Part shown: piece after piece, positions 1-11,592 of the stretch
Position numbering within the stretch: position 1 is the stretch's first letter
Layout: every line of letters begins with the position of its first letter
Assembly: GCF_963678635.1 (NCBI RefSeq)
Contig: NC_087069.1
Span: forward strand, 1,114,948 to 1,178,947
Length of the DNA: 64,000 nt
Source of the DNA: Symsagittifera roscoffensis
Taxonomy: Eukaryota > Xenacoelomorpha > Acoela > Convolutidae
Direction: 5' to 3'
Notes under the pieces: generated by a model
The model's input: only the letters and a program-made list of their open reading frames with translations
The model's database searches: none
What the model was told of the DNA's origin: nothing
Program-made: the position numbers and the translations under genes

Positions 1-635
1 TGCAGAACCACCCATCGTCATATTCTCAACCATGCCTGCGGTCCAGAAGCCTGCGGCCTGGAAGCGGTGATGCCTGAAGTCTGATATAAGCTGAACGATT
101 GAGACTTTGCAGAAACGCTGGAAAGCATTTCAGCTAAATTTGAAGCACCTTAATGGTGCGCACTTTTAGATCATCCGGAAAGTCAGATTTCATTAGCTGA
201 GCTTGTCAATTAAGCCCACGCCCATGTCAGAATAGCTGCAAAGATGTTTCGGAGCACTTCCTATCGCATAAATCTCAAGCTATTTCCTAAATATTTTAAA
301 AAATAAGTTTGTAATATAAAAATGTTACAAGGCCAAACTGTGTGATTTGAAAATTTGATCTTTTTTGATACCAACATCTATGAAGTACAACAATAAAATT
401 CGTGAAATAATGTTGGGAAGAGTTTGATTCATTCATAAATTTTAAGCTAACTTCAATTTGTTCCGTATTTCCATCAATTCATCAACTGCGGTGTTTTTTA
501 GCTTATTACATTTGATTTTCTACGGCAATGTTTTAGAAACAATTTTGGTGGGTAATTCATAAGATAAAAAATTTTAAAATCATATTTTTATCACACGTAA
601 AATTTTTCTTTGCGGGAATTCTACTTTTATATAGA
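1..635. other. AT-rich upstream flank, no gene seen
   Basis: No convincing coding sequence was found in either strand. The first 100 bases carry a short partial duplication around 'cctgcggtccagaagcctgc'. A TATA-like stretch (ttttatataga, about 624-634) lies roughly 35-45 bases before the ATG at 669 and may be the core promoter of the cysteine-rich gene that follows. Confidence 0.5.
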
Positions 636-668
636 ATGATTTTTTTTGAACTAATTATACGAATCATA

Positions 669-876
669 ATGAAATACTCTCTCATCATTGCTACAGTTTT
701 CTGCATTGCTCTTCAACAGAGCCTGGCGCAAAATATGAGGTGTTATATGTCCTATGACTGTCCAGGTCATATGGCGTGTCTTGGGGGAAAATGTTACCCT
801 GGTAAAAGAGAGGATACATTTGAGAAAAGAGATTATTGCGTGGGAAATCACCAGTGCTGGAAGGGTCAGAGATGCT
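669..876 (+). pseudogene. Small secreted cysteine-rich host protein, 3' end split off by the retroelement
   Basis: The ORF is open from an upstream ATG at 636, but the ATG at 669 fits better. It lies about 35-45 bases after a TATA-like box and starts a clean signal peptide (MKYSL, hydrophobic core, cut near SLAQ). The mature part is two repeats of C-x5-C-x5-C-x4-C, a spacing seen in EB-like and other small secreted disulfide modules. The second repeat has only three cysteines before position 876, where the LTR begins. In the present sequence the frame runs 18 codons into the LTR to a stop at 932. That adds one new cysteine two residues after the third, not five. The missing fourth cysteine and native stop are at 41762-41790. 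The role is unknown; extracellular location is inferred from the signal peptide. Confidence 0.8.
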
Positions 877-1779
877 TGTGCCAGTCGGTCATATTTGGAA
901 GTTTGACCTTGAGAGAAGCAAAAAAAACTTAATTTTGGAGTGAAATTTAATTTTTCAAAATTTCGAATGGAGCCTGTCATGCACGAGTTTCTCGCGATAA
1001 CTGAAAATCAGAAAAGAGAAGTCAGAACAATCGAGTAACAATCGCGGGAAAGTTGCTAGAAAAATCAGTGGGAAATTGCTATTCCCAATTTCAGTAGCAA
1101 TAATAATCTAGAGTAGAGCTGTCCCATCTAAAACAGAGACGAGCGCATTCCCACGAACTGGATTGTTGTGATTGGAGTATTATTATTAACTGGACCAGAG
1201 TGAACCTTCGGTGGAAAGGTGGACAGCTAGAGTGTCCCAAAGGTTCACGAGAACTTACAGTCTAGAGTACAAACCTGTTCTTGTTGTTAAAACTGACAAA
1301 CATTGAACTCATTTTAGTTACTTTATTAATTCTTGAGTTGCTCGCCGACTTATTTACTTCCTGGTTCTTGAGCGTGCTACAATGTGAGTACTAATTTAAA
1401 TTTCTAGAGTGTGTTTTATGATTGTTATGTTGAGGTAAGGCGAGTTTTAGGTTGATCCATCTGAAATGGATCAAAGTTCCACTGTCTAATAAAAAATAAC
1501 TTAACGGATTGTTCCGACCCGGTTTTTAACGGCGTTCATGTATTTTGGGTATATTGAGACCTAAGTATGGGGACGTTCTTAATTCTAGAGTGGGGGGATA
1601 TTTTGGTAGTAGCCTTAAGCAGTAGCGGGTCTTAGTCTCATGTCACAAGCGAACCGAATTGGCTCCGACTGATTTGAGGTGGAAAAACACAAGAGATAGT
1701 GTCCCTGACTCTTGAGCCAATAGTTATAGGGCCTATTTTTCTAAAGCCTCATGTGTGAATGCAGTAGACGAATGTTACA
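877..1779 (+). repeat. 5' LTR
   Basis: It starts TGTGCC, ends TTACA, and is 903 bp long, aligning without gaps to 40859-41761. It carries AATAAA at 1488-1493 as the likely polyadenylation signal. The short string tctagagt recurs several times inside. The host coding frame enters it and stops at 932. Confidence 0.93.
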
Positions 1780-2282
1780 TAGTGTTTTTACGGCGCTCCT
1801 GGGTGTTTACGACATCAAGACTACGGAGTCAAACCCACTTGAGACAGCTTCGGGCTGAATGCCCATTCTAGAGTACCGGCGTTACGGTTCGACAGGAACG
1901 TGCAAACCTTCCGGTTGTACCGTGATAGCTTTTTAAGAAAACTCGAGAAAACTTCCTGGTAAGCTCTCCGAACGAGGCTTAGCTAACCGAGTAAAGGGGG
2001 GCAACTAGGGGGACAAAAACACGAGCAAAAAGACAAAAAGCAAAACAAAAACCAAAAAAGAATAGAAAAAGGAACAAAAACCATAAAACGAAAAAAGACA
2101 GTGACTTTGACACCTGATCAGTTGGTTCAAACCTTTATATTAATTAAATAGTATACCCATACTGTTTTACAAGTTCGATCGTTTCGATCAACCTAGCAAT
2201 TTAACCCAGTAACCTTAAAAAGTGCCCGAGTGTGGGGCGTTGTCAAGGGTTTTCAGATAGCTTGGAACTTAGCTGGACAACA

Positions 2283-2545
2283 AGGAGACTTGACTGGAAG
2301 AGTTAACCAGCCAAGTAGGAAGGTTGTTCAGGAGCACTTGATCTGAATCAATAGGAGACTCGACTGGAAGAGGTGACCGGCCGAGTGGGAAACGGGTTCA
2401 GGAACACTTGAGCTGAACCAATAGGAGACTCGACTGGAAGAGGTGACCGGCCGAGTGGGAAACTGGTTCAGGAACACTTGAGCTGAACCAATAGGAGACT
2501 GGACTGGAACAGGTGATCAGTCGAGTGGGAAAGCAGCCAAGAAGG
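2283..2545 (+). repeat. 70-bp tandem repeat, about 4 copies
   Basis: The unit starts at 2283, 2353, 2423 and 2493, giving an exact 70-bp period. Copies two and three are nearly identical; one and four are more divergent. Each unit holds 'aggagactcgactggaaga' and 'cacttgagctgaacc' or variants. Confidence 0.9.
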
Positions 2546-3404
2546 ATTTGACAGTTCTCGAGTTCTCAAATTGGGCAGAACGGGTATCGTTAAAATCCAC
2601 ATTACATTATAGGAGATAAGTGTAAAATTGGATAAGCGAAATCCCCCGGTTTTGAGGAACGTTTTTACTTAAGCAGGCCTGGAAACAGGTCTACGGTTTT
2701 CTCTTGAGAGGTCTAGCACCCGGCGCTTAAGGTAATTTTTAGGCTTAAGAAGGGGGGCTAGAAAGGGGGGAGGTTAGAAGGGGGGCTGGTTAGGATAGAG
2801 GTTGGCGGTTGCAAATTGTAAAAAAGGGGGGAAATTAGAGTAACTAATTAATCGACATCGTTGATTTAGTTACATTAGCCATCAACACGCGTTGGCAATA
2901 ATAGGTGGATATCCAAAATTTAACTCGAGTTAAGATTGGTACGCTGGTTGGATTGGTAGGAGGGAACGGAGATAGACAGTTTTTGTGATACCCCATAAGA
3001 TCACTAGTGGGGGGAGGAAAACGCGTGGCAATTAGGTACCGGACATTTTTTTTGATGAAAGGTAGACATTGGTCACCTTTGAATTTCAGGTGGGCTCATT
3101 TTTCTGTTTTTATTACTTTTTCTAACTTGGATTTTCTGTTGCATTTTGGTGAGGATTTGTGTTTAGTTTTTATACGAACAGGTGATCACAAGATACCTGC
3201 GCACAGGTTTTGGTCTCAAGTTGCTTGGAACACTGAAATAGAGGTAACTAAAAAGAAATAAGAAAAAGAGGGGTCAGCAATTGGCTTTTAAGAGAGGGTT
3301 TTTGGGGAAATTTTACTAGAGCTTGAGTGGTGGTACAAGGTACGGTGAATCAAGAAGACCCTACAACGAAGAAGAAACAGATCCGATATCCAGACACTCC
3401 GTGA

Positions 3405-3485
3405 CGAGTCTTGGGACAGTACCGAAGAAGTCTTGGGACAGAGCAGTCTGGGGACAGTCTTGGGACAGTGCAATACTGGGACAGT
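3405..3485 (+). repeat. Minisatellite fragment left of the Polinton
   Basis: Four or five degenerate copies of cttgggacag-type units end at the Polinton's TSD. The same unit continues at 21260, so the Polinton split one array. Confidence 0.85.
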
Positions 3486-3491
3486 GTTGGA

Positions 3492-3705
3492 AGTAGTATA
3501 GTAAAAGTGGCTAGGAAAATGACCACTTTTAACCCCCCCCTTTTTTTCGATGTGCCGTTGTACTTACCACTTTTAACCCCCAAAGGGGTTAAAGCCCCTA
3601 CTTTTTCGGGCACGCATGTTTTAAGGGGGGTTAAAATTGGTAATTTTCCAGCCACTTTATGGAAACGGAAGGGAATTAAATTTTGGTTGGTGCATGTTTT
3701 CCCTT
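3492..3705 (+). repeat. Polinton left terminal inverted repeat
   Basis: It matches the reverse complement of 21040-21253 over 214 bp with few differences. Inside are short internal palindromes such as ccccaaaggggtt. Confidence 0.95.
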
Positions 3706-4143
3706 TGACTTTGACAGATCAAACTTTACTGCGCGCGTTATATTGTGGATTATTTTGTAATCTTTATCGCCACGTGTGGAATTAAATAAAATGCTGTGAT
3801 ATTGGTAAGTTTATATTGTTGTTTTGAATACCCCCCTCCCCTCACAATTAGAGTTGTTGATTATTTCACTTTTCGGTCAAAAGAACAATTTTGAAAAGCT
3901 TTATTTCCTGAATGAAAAGTACTATAAAGCGAATCATTTACATTTATAATCAGAAGTTATTTAGTCAGAATCGTCTAATATAAAAGCACGTCGATTTAAG
4001 CACCGCCGCCGTTTAGGTGGTCTAATTTCTTCCCGCTCGTTTTCTTCTCGAGCTTCAATGTCCAAATAGGGGCAGTTGTACGCTGCTGGTTCTGACTCAT
4101 TTTGCTCACTTAGCTGGTCGAAATCTACCAAATCCTGTTCTAG
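3706..4143. other. Polinton left subterminal region
   Basis: No gene is supported between the left TIR and the stop of PolB. A minus-strand acidic/basic frame continues for a while near 3960-4140 but has no start or recognisable domain. It may be 3' UTR of PolB. Confidence 0.4.
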
Positions 4144-7100
4144 CTATTGATCAGTGTATGTGGGTTGGTTGAACCCCATATCTGGTAGAGTAAAAATATC
4201 CACATAATACCCACCCTGCGCTTCTATAGCTTCAGCCAAATCCTCCCCACTTCCGTTATCGGTGGGAGTTGGGACCACGGCGTCGTCGTCTACGTCGTAT
4301 TCGCCCCAGTCCATGGTGCGCCCAATTTCTCTTATGAACATATCCTCACGCAAACGTTTATGTCCGAAAGGACTAGTAGTTACTCTGTCTGCATGTATAT
4401 AGCGCTTATTGTCAAATGCGCTCAGGGAAATTTTATTCGTTATTATGGTTTGTAAATTGTGATTGCAAGAATTTATCCTCACATTTTCTGACCGGACCAG
4501 CGAACAGTAAGTCAATGTTTGTTTAAACTTATTATGGGTTAGCTCCATTTTTGAAAATTTAGAAATACCTTTAGCGATTTTTTTGTCCATGTCTGAAACA
4601 AAAATACAATCAATTTACTTCAAATTTTTAACAGTTTTTTTCTCTTTTCCACATAAATACCTCCATTCCCCCCCCCAACCCTCACTACATAATCTTATGA
4701 TTTGTTTTTAAAATGGTAATTGCAAAATGGTAAAAGAAAAGAAAAAGAAACTTACTCGAAGAAATAATGCTGTACAGTTTGGGTTTTAGTCCGACGTACT
4801 CCTGTATGATCTCCCCAGCAAACTCGTCCTTGAATTTCAGGGTAACGCGCAAATTCTCGTTGGTGTAGAGGGGGTGGGTGACTGGTAGATTTGAAAAGTC
4901 AAAATGATTTCGCAGTTCATGGTTTTTCTCAATTTCCTTGTAGAGATCTTTGCTGCGGATTTCATACAGGAACGAATCAGTGTCCGAATATATAAGAGTT
5001 GCGTCAAAATTTTTCTTGATTATGTTGTAATGGAACTGGAACATGTAAAATTTTGCCAAATCTAGTATCGTTGCACCAACAATTGTGGGCTTATCCCAGT
5101 TAATGTTCACAGGTTTTGAGGTTACAGATACCAAGTGTTGGTCAATAATTTTTATACTGCTAAATCTTTTTTTCCTTGATAAATTTTGCAGTTCTTCAGC
5201 ATTGCGAACAATATCTACAATAAGTCGATTCCTTTTTGATTCGCAGAATTTTCCAAACGCACTATTTATTATTTGCTTGAAGAAATCTTGTTCAAACTTG
5301 GTAGTAGCTTTTTTTCGGAGCTCAGTGTTCAACTGAACATATGGTGCAATAAATTTTTCTTGTCTAAACTGCAGTACTCGATTAACTTTTTCAATTTTCA
5401 AACCAAGTTTGACATAGAGCTGAAGTGTTAGGTAGTGTACAGTATAGTTTTTCTTTGGAAAGAAGTTTTGTATGAGCTTTGGCGTAGTGCCCACTTTATC
5501 CGAAATGTTCATTTTTTTCAACATGTCCAATTGAAGCTCACTGAGCCACATTTTGGACACAACTTCTTTTGTTGGGGCGAGTGGGTAATCCGAATGTGCA
5601 TCATGCAAATGATCGGGGTATAAAAGATCGACGTCCAAAATGTATCCAATTTCGGATTCTCTGCTCGTATTGAGAATTTCGGCTATAGTAACTTGGTCAT
5701 TAAACTCGAATGAGTTAAGTGGAAGAGGAAATTTTTCCATAATCCCGCCGTATAAATTGTTCGCGTCTATCATGAAGAGGAAAGTGTTAGGCTGTTTAGG
5801 GTCGTAATTTTTCACAAATTTATTGTTGGCGGAAACAAGTCTTTTTTCAAACACACTTGCAATGCCCCCCCCCCCCTGATCAGGTTTTCTGCCATATCCA
5901 AGTGCTCCCTATTAGTGAGCAAATGGAGGTCAGCCTTGCATGTTCGCAAAAATACATCCCCTGAGAGATTGCTAACCGTGAAATATTGAGCACAATCTAG
6001 CTTATATGTTTCATAACACACTCGTCTAAACTCTTCAAAAACGCATGCAAGAATCAAGGTATCAGTCGTTAGATACAAATCGCTGTATTCGCCCAAAGTC
6101 TGACAACCGAAACGAGTGTACACTAACCATGCATGTTGGTATTCTTTTTCACTGACACTAACAACACCTCCTTGCAGCGTGTTGGTCCACTTGTCGCGTG
6201 CAGGTAGTCCATCTTCTGTGTATCTTGCATGGCTGTCAACATACGAGTAGGGGAAGTAACCTTTTTGTCGAATCAATGCTTTATCTTCTTCCGGTCGGGT
6301 AGCAAAGTGGTTATTGAGATAGATGAACTTTTCCACGGGTAGATTTCGAGCAAGCTCGTCGAGTGAGCTGTTCATAAATTTACAACTGTCCACAAAACGG
6401 ATTTCTTTGTAGACATTATAGACATTTCCTTTTTCGTTAGTGTACGATCTAATCCACACTTTCATTGTTAGTGAAATAAATTTTTCGTCATTGAGAGGAA
6501 TGACCGAAAAGGTGTTTCTGGTATTGGTATCTTGCAGACTCTTCAGTACATGGTGCAAATCATAATTCTGGAGATTGTGGGCAAAGACAGGGGTGAATTG
6601 TATGGTACGTCTCAGGAAGTTGCATTTGTTGTGAGCCCATCCGAGGAATGATCCATCGAAATGATTATGGTCCAAAACTTTCGCGTTAGTTTCGGAGAAT
6701 TCCTCTTCACAAATCCAGCATTTGTCACTGTCTTCAAGAATAGTGGTGCTTCCGAGGTAGTTCGGGTATCGTCGTTTTTTATTATGAAAGTCACGCGCCA
6801 ATACTTCCAGCATTCGAACGAATTTAGTCATGGCGTCCACTCCTCGATGAAGTGAAAAAAACGCAGGTTTCGGGTTTCCAGCTTCCACAACGACAAGGCA
6901 AAAACTGCTGGGTTTATGTTTTTCAATCACGGTTGTGCTCGAGCAGTTAGGATTATTTCTCACCGTCTCCACCTTCTCCAGCACAGACTCCAAATCAAAG
7001 TAAACCGCGAATGGGCTATAGCTTCGAGCACCGATGTTTTTGAAGCCTACGCTGCTCTTGTCAACATTTGGCATGGTAACGATTGCTGGTTCGTTCCCCA

Positions 7101-8569
7101 TGCAGATTAACTGGTGGCGCTCAAGTCGTTCCTCAGATGAACACCGGTTAAAGCAATTTCGGCACAGCATGTTTCTCGATCTCAGTTTTCTTTTTTGCAT
7201 TTTGCTCACTAGCTTGTTCAGGTCTTTTATCACGACGTAGTGATGCGTGCCCATATCGTTTAGAAGCAGCAAATCCACAACAAAATTAGTCTGATATTTT
7301 GACACTCTCAGGGGTAGAAGAGTCTTTTCATTGTACCTAGAGAAAAATTTTGAATGATATTTTTATACTAATTTTTAATGTCATCATAATAATAATTCTT
7401 CAACGAATGTGCAGCCAACCATTTGTTCTGATGTGCTTAGATACAGCTTCACACCAATAATAAAAAAAAAATTTGATTAAAACTTCAACTAACCTGAAGA
7501 CATTCACTTGCACTTCATTCAAAATTTCGAAGCGTGCAATAGCCGGTAGTCCCATTGGGTACACAAAATCACCAGTTGGCTCGTGCGCTCTTGAGTTTCT
7601 GCGATAATCATAGAAGCTCGCTTTCTCCTCCTCTTTACTCTGCATCGTACGAAGAGTGAGCGGGATATTGTTCTGCCGATGATACTCAGCAACGAAGCAG
7701 TACTCAAAGCATCGATCGTCTTCATAATTGCGAATATTCAACAAGAAGCGTTTGAGTTTCAGTAGATCGGCTGGTAGTGGCAAGTACGATGAACCCCTGA
7801 TCGGTGCAGACTTCACCATTTTTAGGACAATCTTATCAATCCTGCGGATTCTCCAGCCACTACCATGAGACGAATATTGATGGACAGTAGACAATATTTG
7901 GTCTACGCAATCATAGAATTGGTCCTGGGTCCATCCTTGAACGTCTACAGCAAGCATTTTGCAATTGGCGAAGATGGTTATTACTTCTTCTGTGCCATCT
8001 GCCTTCTCTTTTTCAAGAGTTACTTCTGCTGACAATTGAGCTTTCTGAGGCTCATACATGGTATTTTGAAGTATCAGCTCTTCGATTTCGTCTCTCTTGG
8101 TCACGAATAGCGCTAGTAGGTCCACTTCCGTTTCCATCGGCACTATATCGTATGTCCTGACTGCTCCATCAAAAGCTGTCTCAGGCTGTATAGAAGTGAG
8201 GATTTCTCGGCTCACATCCCATGCTGGCAGACCGTGTTCGTTTAGCATATGCGCAGCATATGCGCGATCATTTTGGAACACATTCATGTCGTAGAGACAA
8301 ATTCTTCTTTCTTCCGTTTCATCGATTGTTTTGTGACGCTCCACGACATGTTCCCAAATGACGCGAAGTGACTTATCCTCTAGTTCACAGTGACCACAGA
8401 TGTAGTCGGTTTTCACAGGATCAATCTTGTGAACAGCCATTAGATGTTTTTTGAGGCTTCGCCGGTCACTCAGTTTTTTTTGGCAGAGATTACAGGGTAC
8501 GACTTTTGTAGACATTGCGAGGTGGTTGTTTTTTTTGAGAATTTTGATATTTCCGAAAGCTAGGTTCAA
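4144..8569 (-). CDS. PolB: Protein-primed family B DNA polymerase (three exons, frame break at a C12 tract)
   Basis: It replicates the element by protein priming. Exons on the minus strand are 8515 (or 8569) to 7494, 7336 to 4756, and 4592 to 4144. Introns are 157 and 163 bp with GT donors and CTAG / TTTCAG acceptors that keep phase. Exon 1 has a C2H2 zinc finger near its start. Exon 2 carries the exonuclease motifs (FDLES, then N-x-D in QNYDLH, then Y-x3-D in YLTTDTL), an HNH-like Cys/His insertion (DHNHFDGS), and polymerase motifs DANNLYG, NSAFGKF and SDTDSF, plus K-x-Y in LKPKLY. Exon 3 has the usual C-terminal ALSAFDNKRY-like block. The frame shifts by one base at a run of twelve C (5865-5876), between exonuclease and polymerase domains. 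The copy is therefore inactive as written, unless the run length is miscalled. The start at 8515 (MSTK) is preferred. Confidence 0.93.
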
Positions 8570-9954
8570 ATAAAGTAGATACTGGTTTACAAGTTAAAAG
8601 AGTTCGAGTGATTTTCCGTTTGTTTTACGACTGCTATTAAATCTGTTTAGATTTTTAAACTTTTTCTATCATTTGCTTAATTACCAAACAAGGAGTGGTT
8701 TCCTAAGGTGGAGCTTAGATTAATAAAATCGAGAGGGTGCGCCCAAAATGCTCTCAGATACATCAAAGAAAATAACTTCGGCTCATTAAGTAAACCTATA
8801 AAATAGTCTCATAAATCAACCAAATATTCTGAATTAACCACAAAGTTCCTAGACAAGTTGTGTAGCTTCAAACAATTCATCGGCACTCAATTCAAAAAGA
8901 CCTCACCCGAGTAGACCTAAGCCCAGCAGAGTGAAATGAATGCATTACACCGAATGTAGTTAATCATCAATTGAGCTGTCAAAGAAGTGATAAAGCTTCA
9001 TATCATTAATTTTTTTTAAAAATTAAATAATGGGAATTTTTCATGTCAAACTTCTGAAAATCGAAAAAACCAAACAGGTCAATTTATTCTTTTTTGATTT
9101 TTTCTTGTTTTTATTAAATTCATTCGGCGTATATGTTCACTGATTCAGGTATCTGTTGGGTCCTTTGCAGTGTTTCAAGCTTTTACTTTTAGATGGTTTC
9201 CACTGCAGGGTTGTGAGGAGCATTGGCTCAGTGGATATGCAGTCCTTTCAAAAACCATCAAATATTTTTTGAAACGTGGCCGCCTAGACTCGAAAACGGC
9301 GGCTACGCCTTGTTTTCGACCCCGCTGAGTCTAAAAAAATTGGTTTCATCCATTTCTGAGCACGGCTTCATAGTGAACGACACTTAGCCAACGATGAATT
9401 TTAATGAATTTTGATTTTCTCAAAAATAACATTTCAAAAAGCGTTGTATCAAGGAACTGGGGGTTTCATCAGCCGTAATATCCTTATAGCAACAGTATGA
9501 GATAAAGTTGCAGTTCACGAAATCAATTTTTGGCATTTTTTGGACAAAAAACAAAAACAAAATTTTGCTTACTTTTTCTGGTTTCGGTTTTGAACAGAAA
9601 TAACGTGTTAGGTGCTGCATATACAGGCAAACTTTCATTAGCTAAGTTGATCACCTACTACTGGTCGAAACCAGAGGATAATTTTTGATACCACAGTTTG
9701 TTTCAAACAAAATTTTGAAACTCTTAATTTTTTTTCAAAAACGAAAAAAAATTTAAAATATGTTTCTTTTTGTTTAGTTTTATTCTTTCAAAGATTTCTG
9801 AAAAAAAAGTTAGAGAGCAAACATTAAATTAGAAAAATCATAAGCAAAACGTAAGCAAAGATTCAGCCACAATAATAAAAAAAACTTATCAAACTAAATA
9901 ATAAACCCCCAAACTGGTGCACTCTCGGTGGAAACAAATTTTTTTTTTGAGTTT
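8570..9954. other. Polinton intergenic stretch with a hairpin element
   Basis: No gene is supported here. At 9286-9333 an imperfect inverted repeat pairs agactcgaaaac with gttttcg and gagtct around a GC-rich loop. It stands out from the AT-rich surroundings and could be a small transposon remnant. The 72-codon minus frame at 9420-9638 is low complexity and is not called. Confidence 0.4.
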
Positions 9955-10623
9955 TCAGAGATCTCTAAATTGCAGTTTGCGTTTTTTCGGCGCATAGCAA
10001 GCATTGATAGGCGGTGTCTCAGCTACTAACTTTGGTGCAGTGGGACTTTGACTGCCGGAAGAAGAAGCAGAAGAAGTTTGCTGCTGCTGATGTTGAGTGA
10101 TTGAAAAGATATCCGGTTTTATTGGGATTTTGGGCGTCTGCTGGTCCTCATCTTTTTTCTCTGTTGAATCTGGTGATTCAATCGACTCAATGTTCCAGTA
10201 ACTTTCTCGCTCTGCTAAATCTCTAATGGATCCTTCCTGATTTTCGTAAAAGGGGATCGATTGGCAATCGTAGTTGAACAGTATTTTTCTCGGTGAACTA
10301 TCAAGGCAAGTAGGGTCTTGAATATCTGTGCGCTTCAGCGCAGGATACGATTCAGTCACACAACAACTCTCGTAGACCTGTTTTCTGCTTTGTATGAGGA
10401 TACCAATTTGATCTAGCAAATAATGGGGTAACATCATATGGTTTTTAGTGTCCCATTCATCGAATTCTTGGCTTCCTGGATCAAGATCGTTCAAAGCACT
10501 TGCTTTTCGATGACGCATTTTCCGTTCCTGTTGAACCACTACGATAGAATCTCTGGTATAAGTTTGGTACAATATAGCTCTTTCAAGAGAATTAATTGAA
10601 ATAATTTGCAGTGGAGTTGCCAT
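9955..10623 (-). CDS. Polinton cargo protein, unknown, 222 aa
   Basis: An intact ORF starts at ATG 10623. The N-terminal half is ordered-looking and charged. The C-terminal third is low complexity, with a polyglutamine patch, Ser/Thr-rich linker and a basic PKKRK-type cluster near the end that may be a nuclear localisation signal. No known domain is recognised. It lies between PolB and the divergent plus-strand pair, where Polintons often carry lineage-specific genes. Nuclear location is inference only. Confidence 0.65.
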   Translation of the reverse strand: MATPLQIISINSLERAILYQTYTRDSIVVVQQERKMRHRKASALNDLDPGSQEFDEWDTKNHMMLPHYLLDQIGILIQSRKQVYESCCVTESYPALKRTDIQDPTCLDSSPRKILFNYDCQSIPFYENQEGSIRDLAERESYWNIESIESPDSTEKKDEDQQTPKIPIKPDIFSITQHQQQQTSSASSSGSQSPTAPKLVAETPPINACYAPKKRKLQFRDL

Positions 10624-11144
10624 CGTTGAAAATTTTGTTTTGTTTGATTTTGAGAGATTGAATGAAAATAGTGAGTAGATTTAGTTTGACGTACCACTTT
10701 TAGTTTTTTATTGCTGGTGGTCTAGTTTTAGCCAATTACCATAGATCGGGTTTTGTAAAATTTTAATATGTTTTCAGGGCTTTTGCAATTAAAGTAGAAA
10801 TGTGAACGCTTTGAAAATCTATACTTCAAAGAAACAGCATGGCGCCTTTTTATGATACCCTAAGCACAAAATGACAGAAGTTTTACACTTCAAAGAGATA
10901 ACAGGCATGCCGCCAGGGTAAAACCGTTGAGATTTATGAGCTAAAACGCGAATTTGCCAGACAGATTTGACATGTATAACTTAAACTCATAAATTTCCAA
11001 CTGCAAACTAATTAAAAGTCCCCAATGAAGCTTAAGCTATACCGTAAAAGAAATCACCCGAGTTAAGCTATTCACCGGCTAGGTAAATCATTCTTAAATT
11101 GTCTCTTGACTGATACGGTTGAATAAAATTACCGCTACCCAACT
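10624..11144. other. Divergent intergenic region in the Polinton
   Basis: About 520 AT-rich bases separate the minus-strand gene starting at 10623 from the plus-strand gene at 11145. It is probably a shared promoter region. No clear motif was found. Confidence 0.4.
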
Positions 11145-11549
11145 ATGTACACGCTTGAAAGTGATACTAACTTTTTTGATGACTTTCGTGATATTTCTTC
11201 AGGAGAAAAACGTATAGTCAGAGTTGGAACAAAAACATTTGAAAAAACAGGTACCTATATTACCATAAAATTGTATAAGAAAACTGACGAAGAAGTGTTC
11301 AAAATGTATCAAGCAGTTACTTTGACGACGAAAGAATTTGATAGCTTAGCAGATAATTATTCAAAAGTAAAAAAAATGATCAAAGCACCAACTGGTGAAA
11401 AGATTTCAACTTCCACAACAGGAAACGATAAACCTCAAAAACGACGATATAAATCAAAACGATCGGTTTACTCCGAAAAAGACTGTAATAGTGAAAACGG
11501 AGAGGATGATGAAGAAGATTATTCCAACAAAAAAAGTCGAGTGGCTTGA
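11145..11549 (+). CDS. PC4/p15-like ssDNA-binding protein, 134 aa (tentative)
   Basis: An intact ORF. Residues about 28-78 (from RIVRVGTKTF through YITIKLYKK to LTTKEFDSL) follow the strand-strand-strand-helix pattern of the PC4 transcriptional coactivator family: a short beta hairpin ending in an acidic turn, then '[VI]-x-L-T-x-x-E-F-x-x-L' leading into a helix. The tail is basic then acidic (KKRRYKSK-like, then EDDEED), which may be a nuclear signal. PC4 proteins bind single-stranded DNA, and such a protein would fit a strand-displacing protein-primed element. The family call rests on pattern only. The stop is 43 bp before the next gene. Confidence 0.5.
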   Translation: MYTLESDTNFFDDFRDISSGEKRIVRVGTKTFEKTGTYITIKLYKKTDEEVFKMYQAVTLTTKEFDSLADNYSKVKKMIKAPTGEKISTSTTGNDKPQKRRYKSKRSVYSEKDCNSENGEDDEEDYSNKKSRVA

Positions 11550-11592
11550 GTAAGTGGAAAAAAAAACCCAGTTTCATTTATTAATTATCAGA

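Larger units (their letters stand above)
1780..3485 (+). other. Retroelement leader, left part
   Basis: This stretch lies between the 5' LTR and the Polinton. It has A-rich low-complexity sequence near 2010-2095, a 70-bp tandem repeat (2283-2540) and purine-rich G tracts near 2750-2840. From about 3405 it has degenerate copies of the cttgggacag minisatellite that continues beyond the Polinton. Small open frames (such as 3007-3261) show no recognisable domain and are not called. Confidence 0.6.

Noticed and set aside
1780-1815. Canonical tRNA primer-binding site after the 5' LTR.
   Set aside because: The bases directly after the LTR do not begin with TGG and match no tRNA end that I can recognise; priming may differ.
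3007-3261. 84-codon plus-strand ORF in the retroelement leader.
   Set aside because: No domain, odd composition and no support from context; probably chance.
9205-9330. Possible tRNA-derived SINE: TGGCTCAGTGG fits a tRNA A box and TTTTCGACCCC loosely fits a B box.
   Set aside because: The B box is imperfect, no T stem can be drawn, spacing is too long for a tRNA and there is no tail or TSD.
9420-9638. 72-codon minus-strand frame in the Polinton.
   Set aside because: Low-complexity, AT-driven and without matching context.
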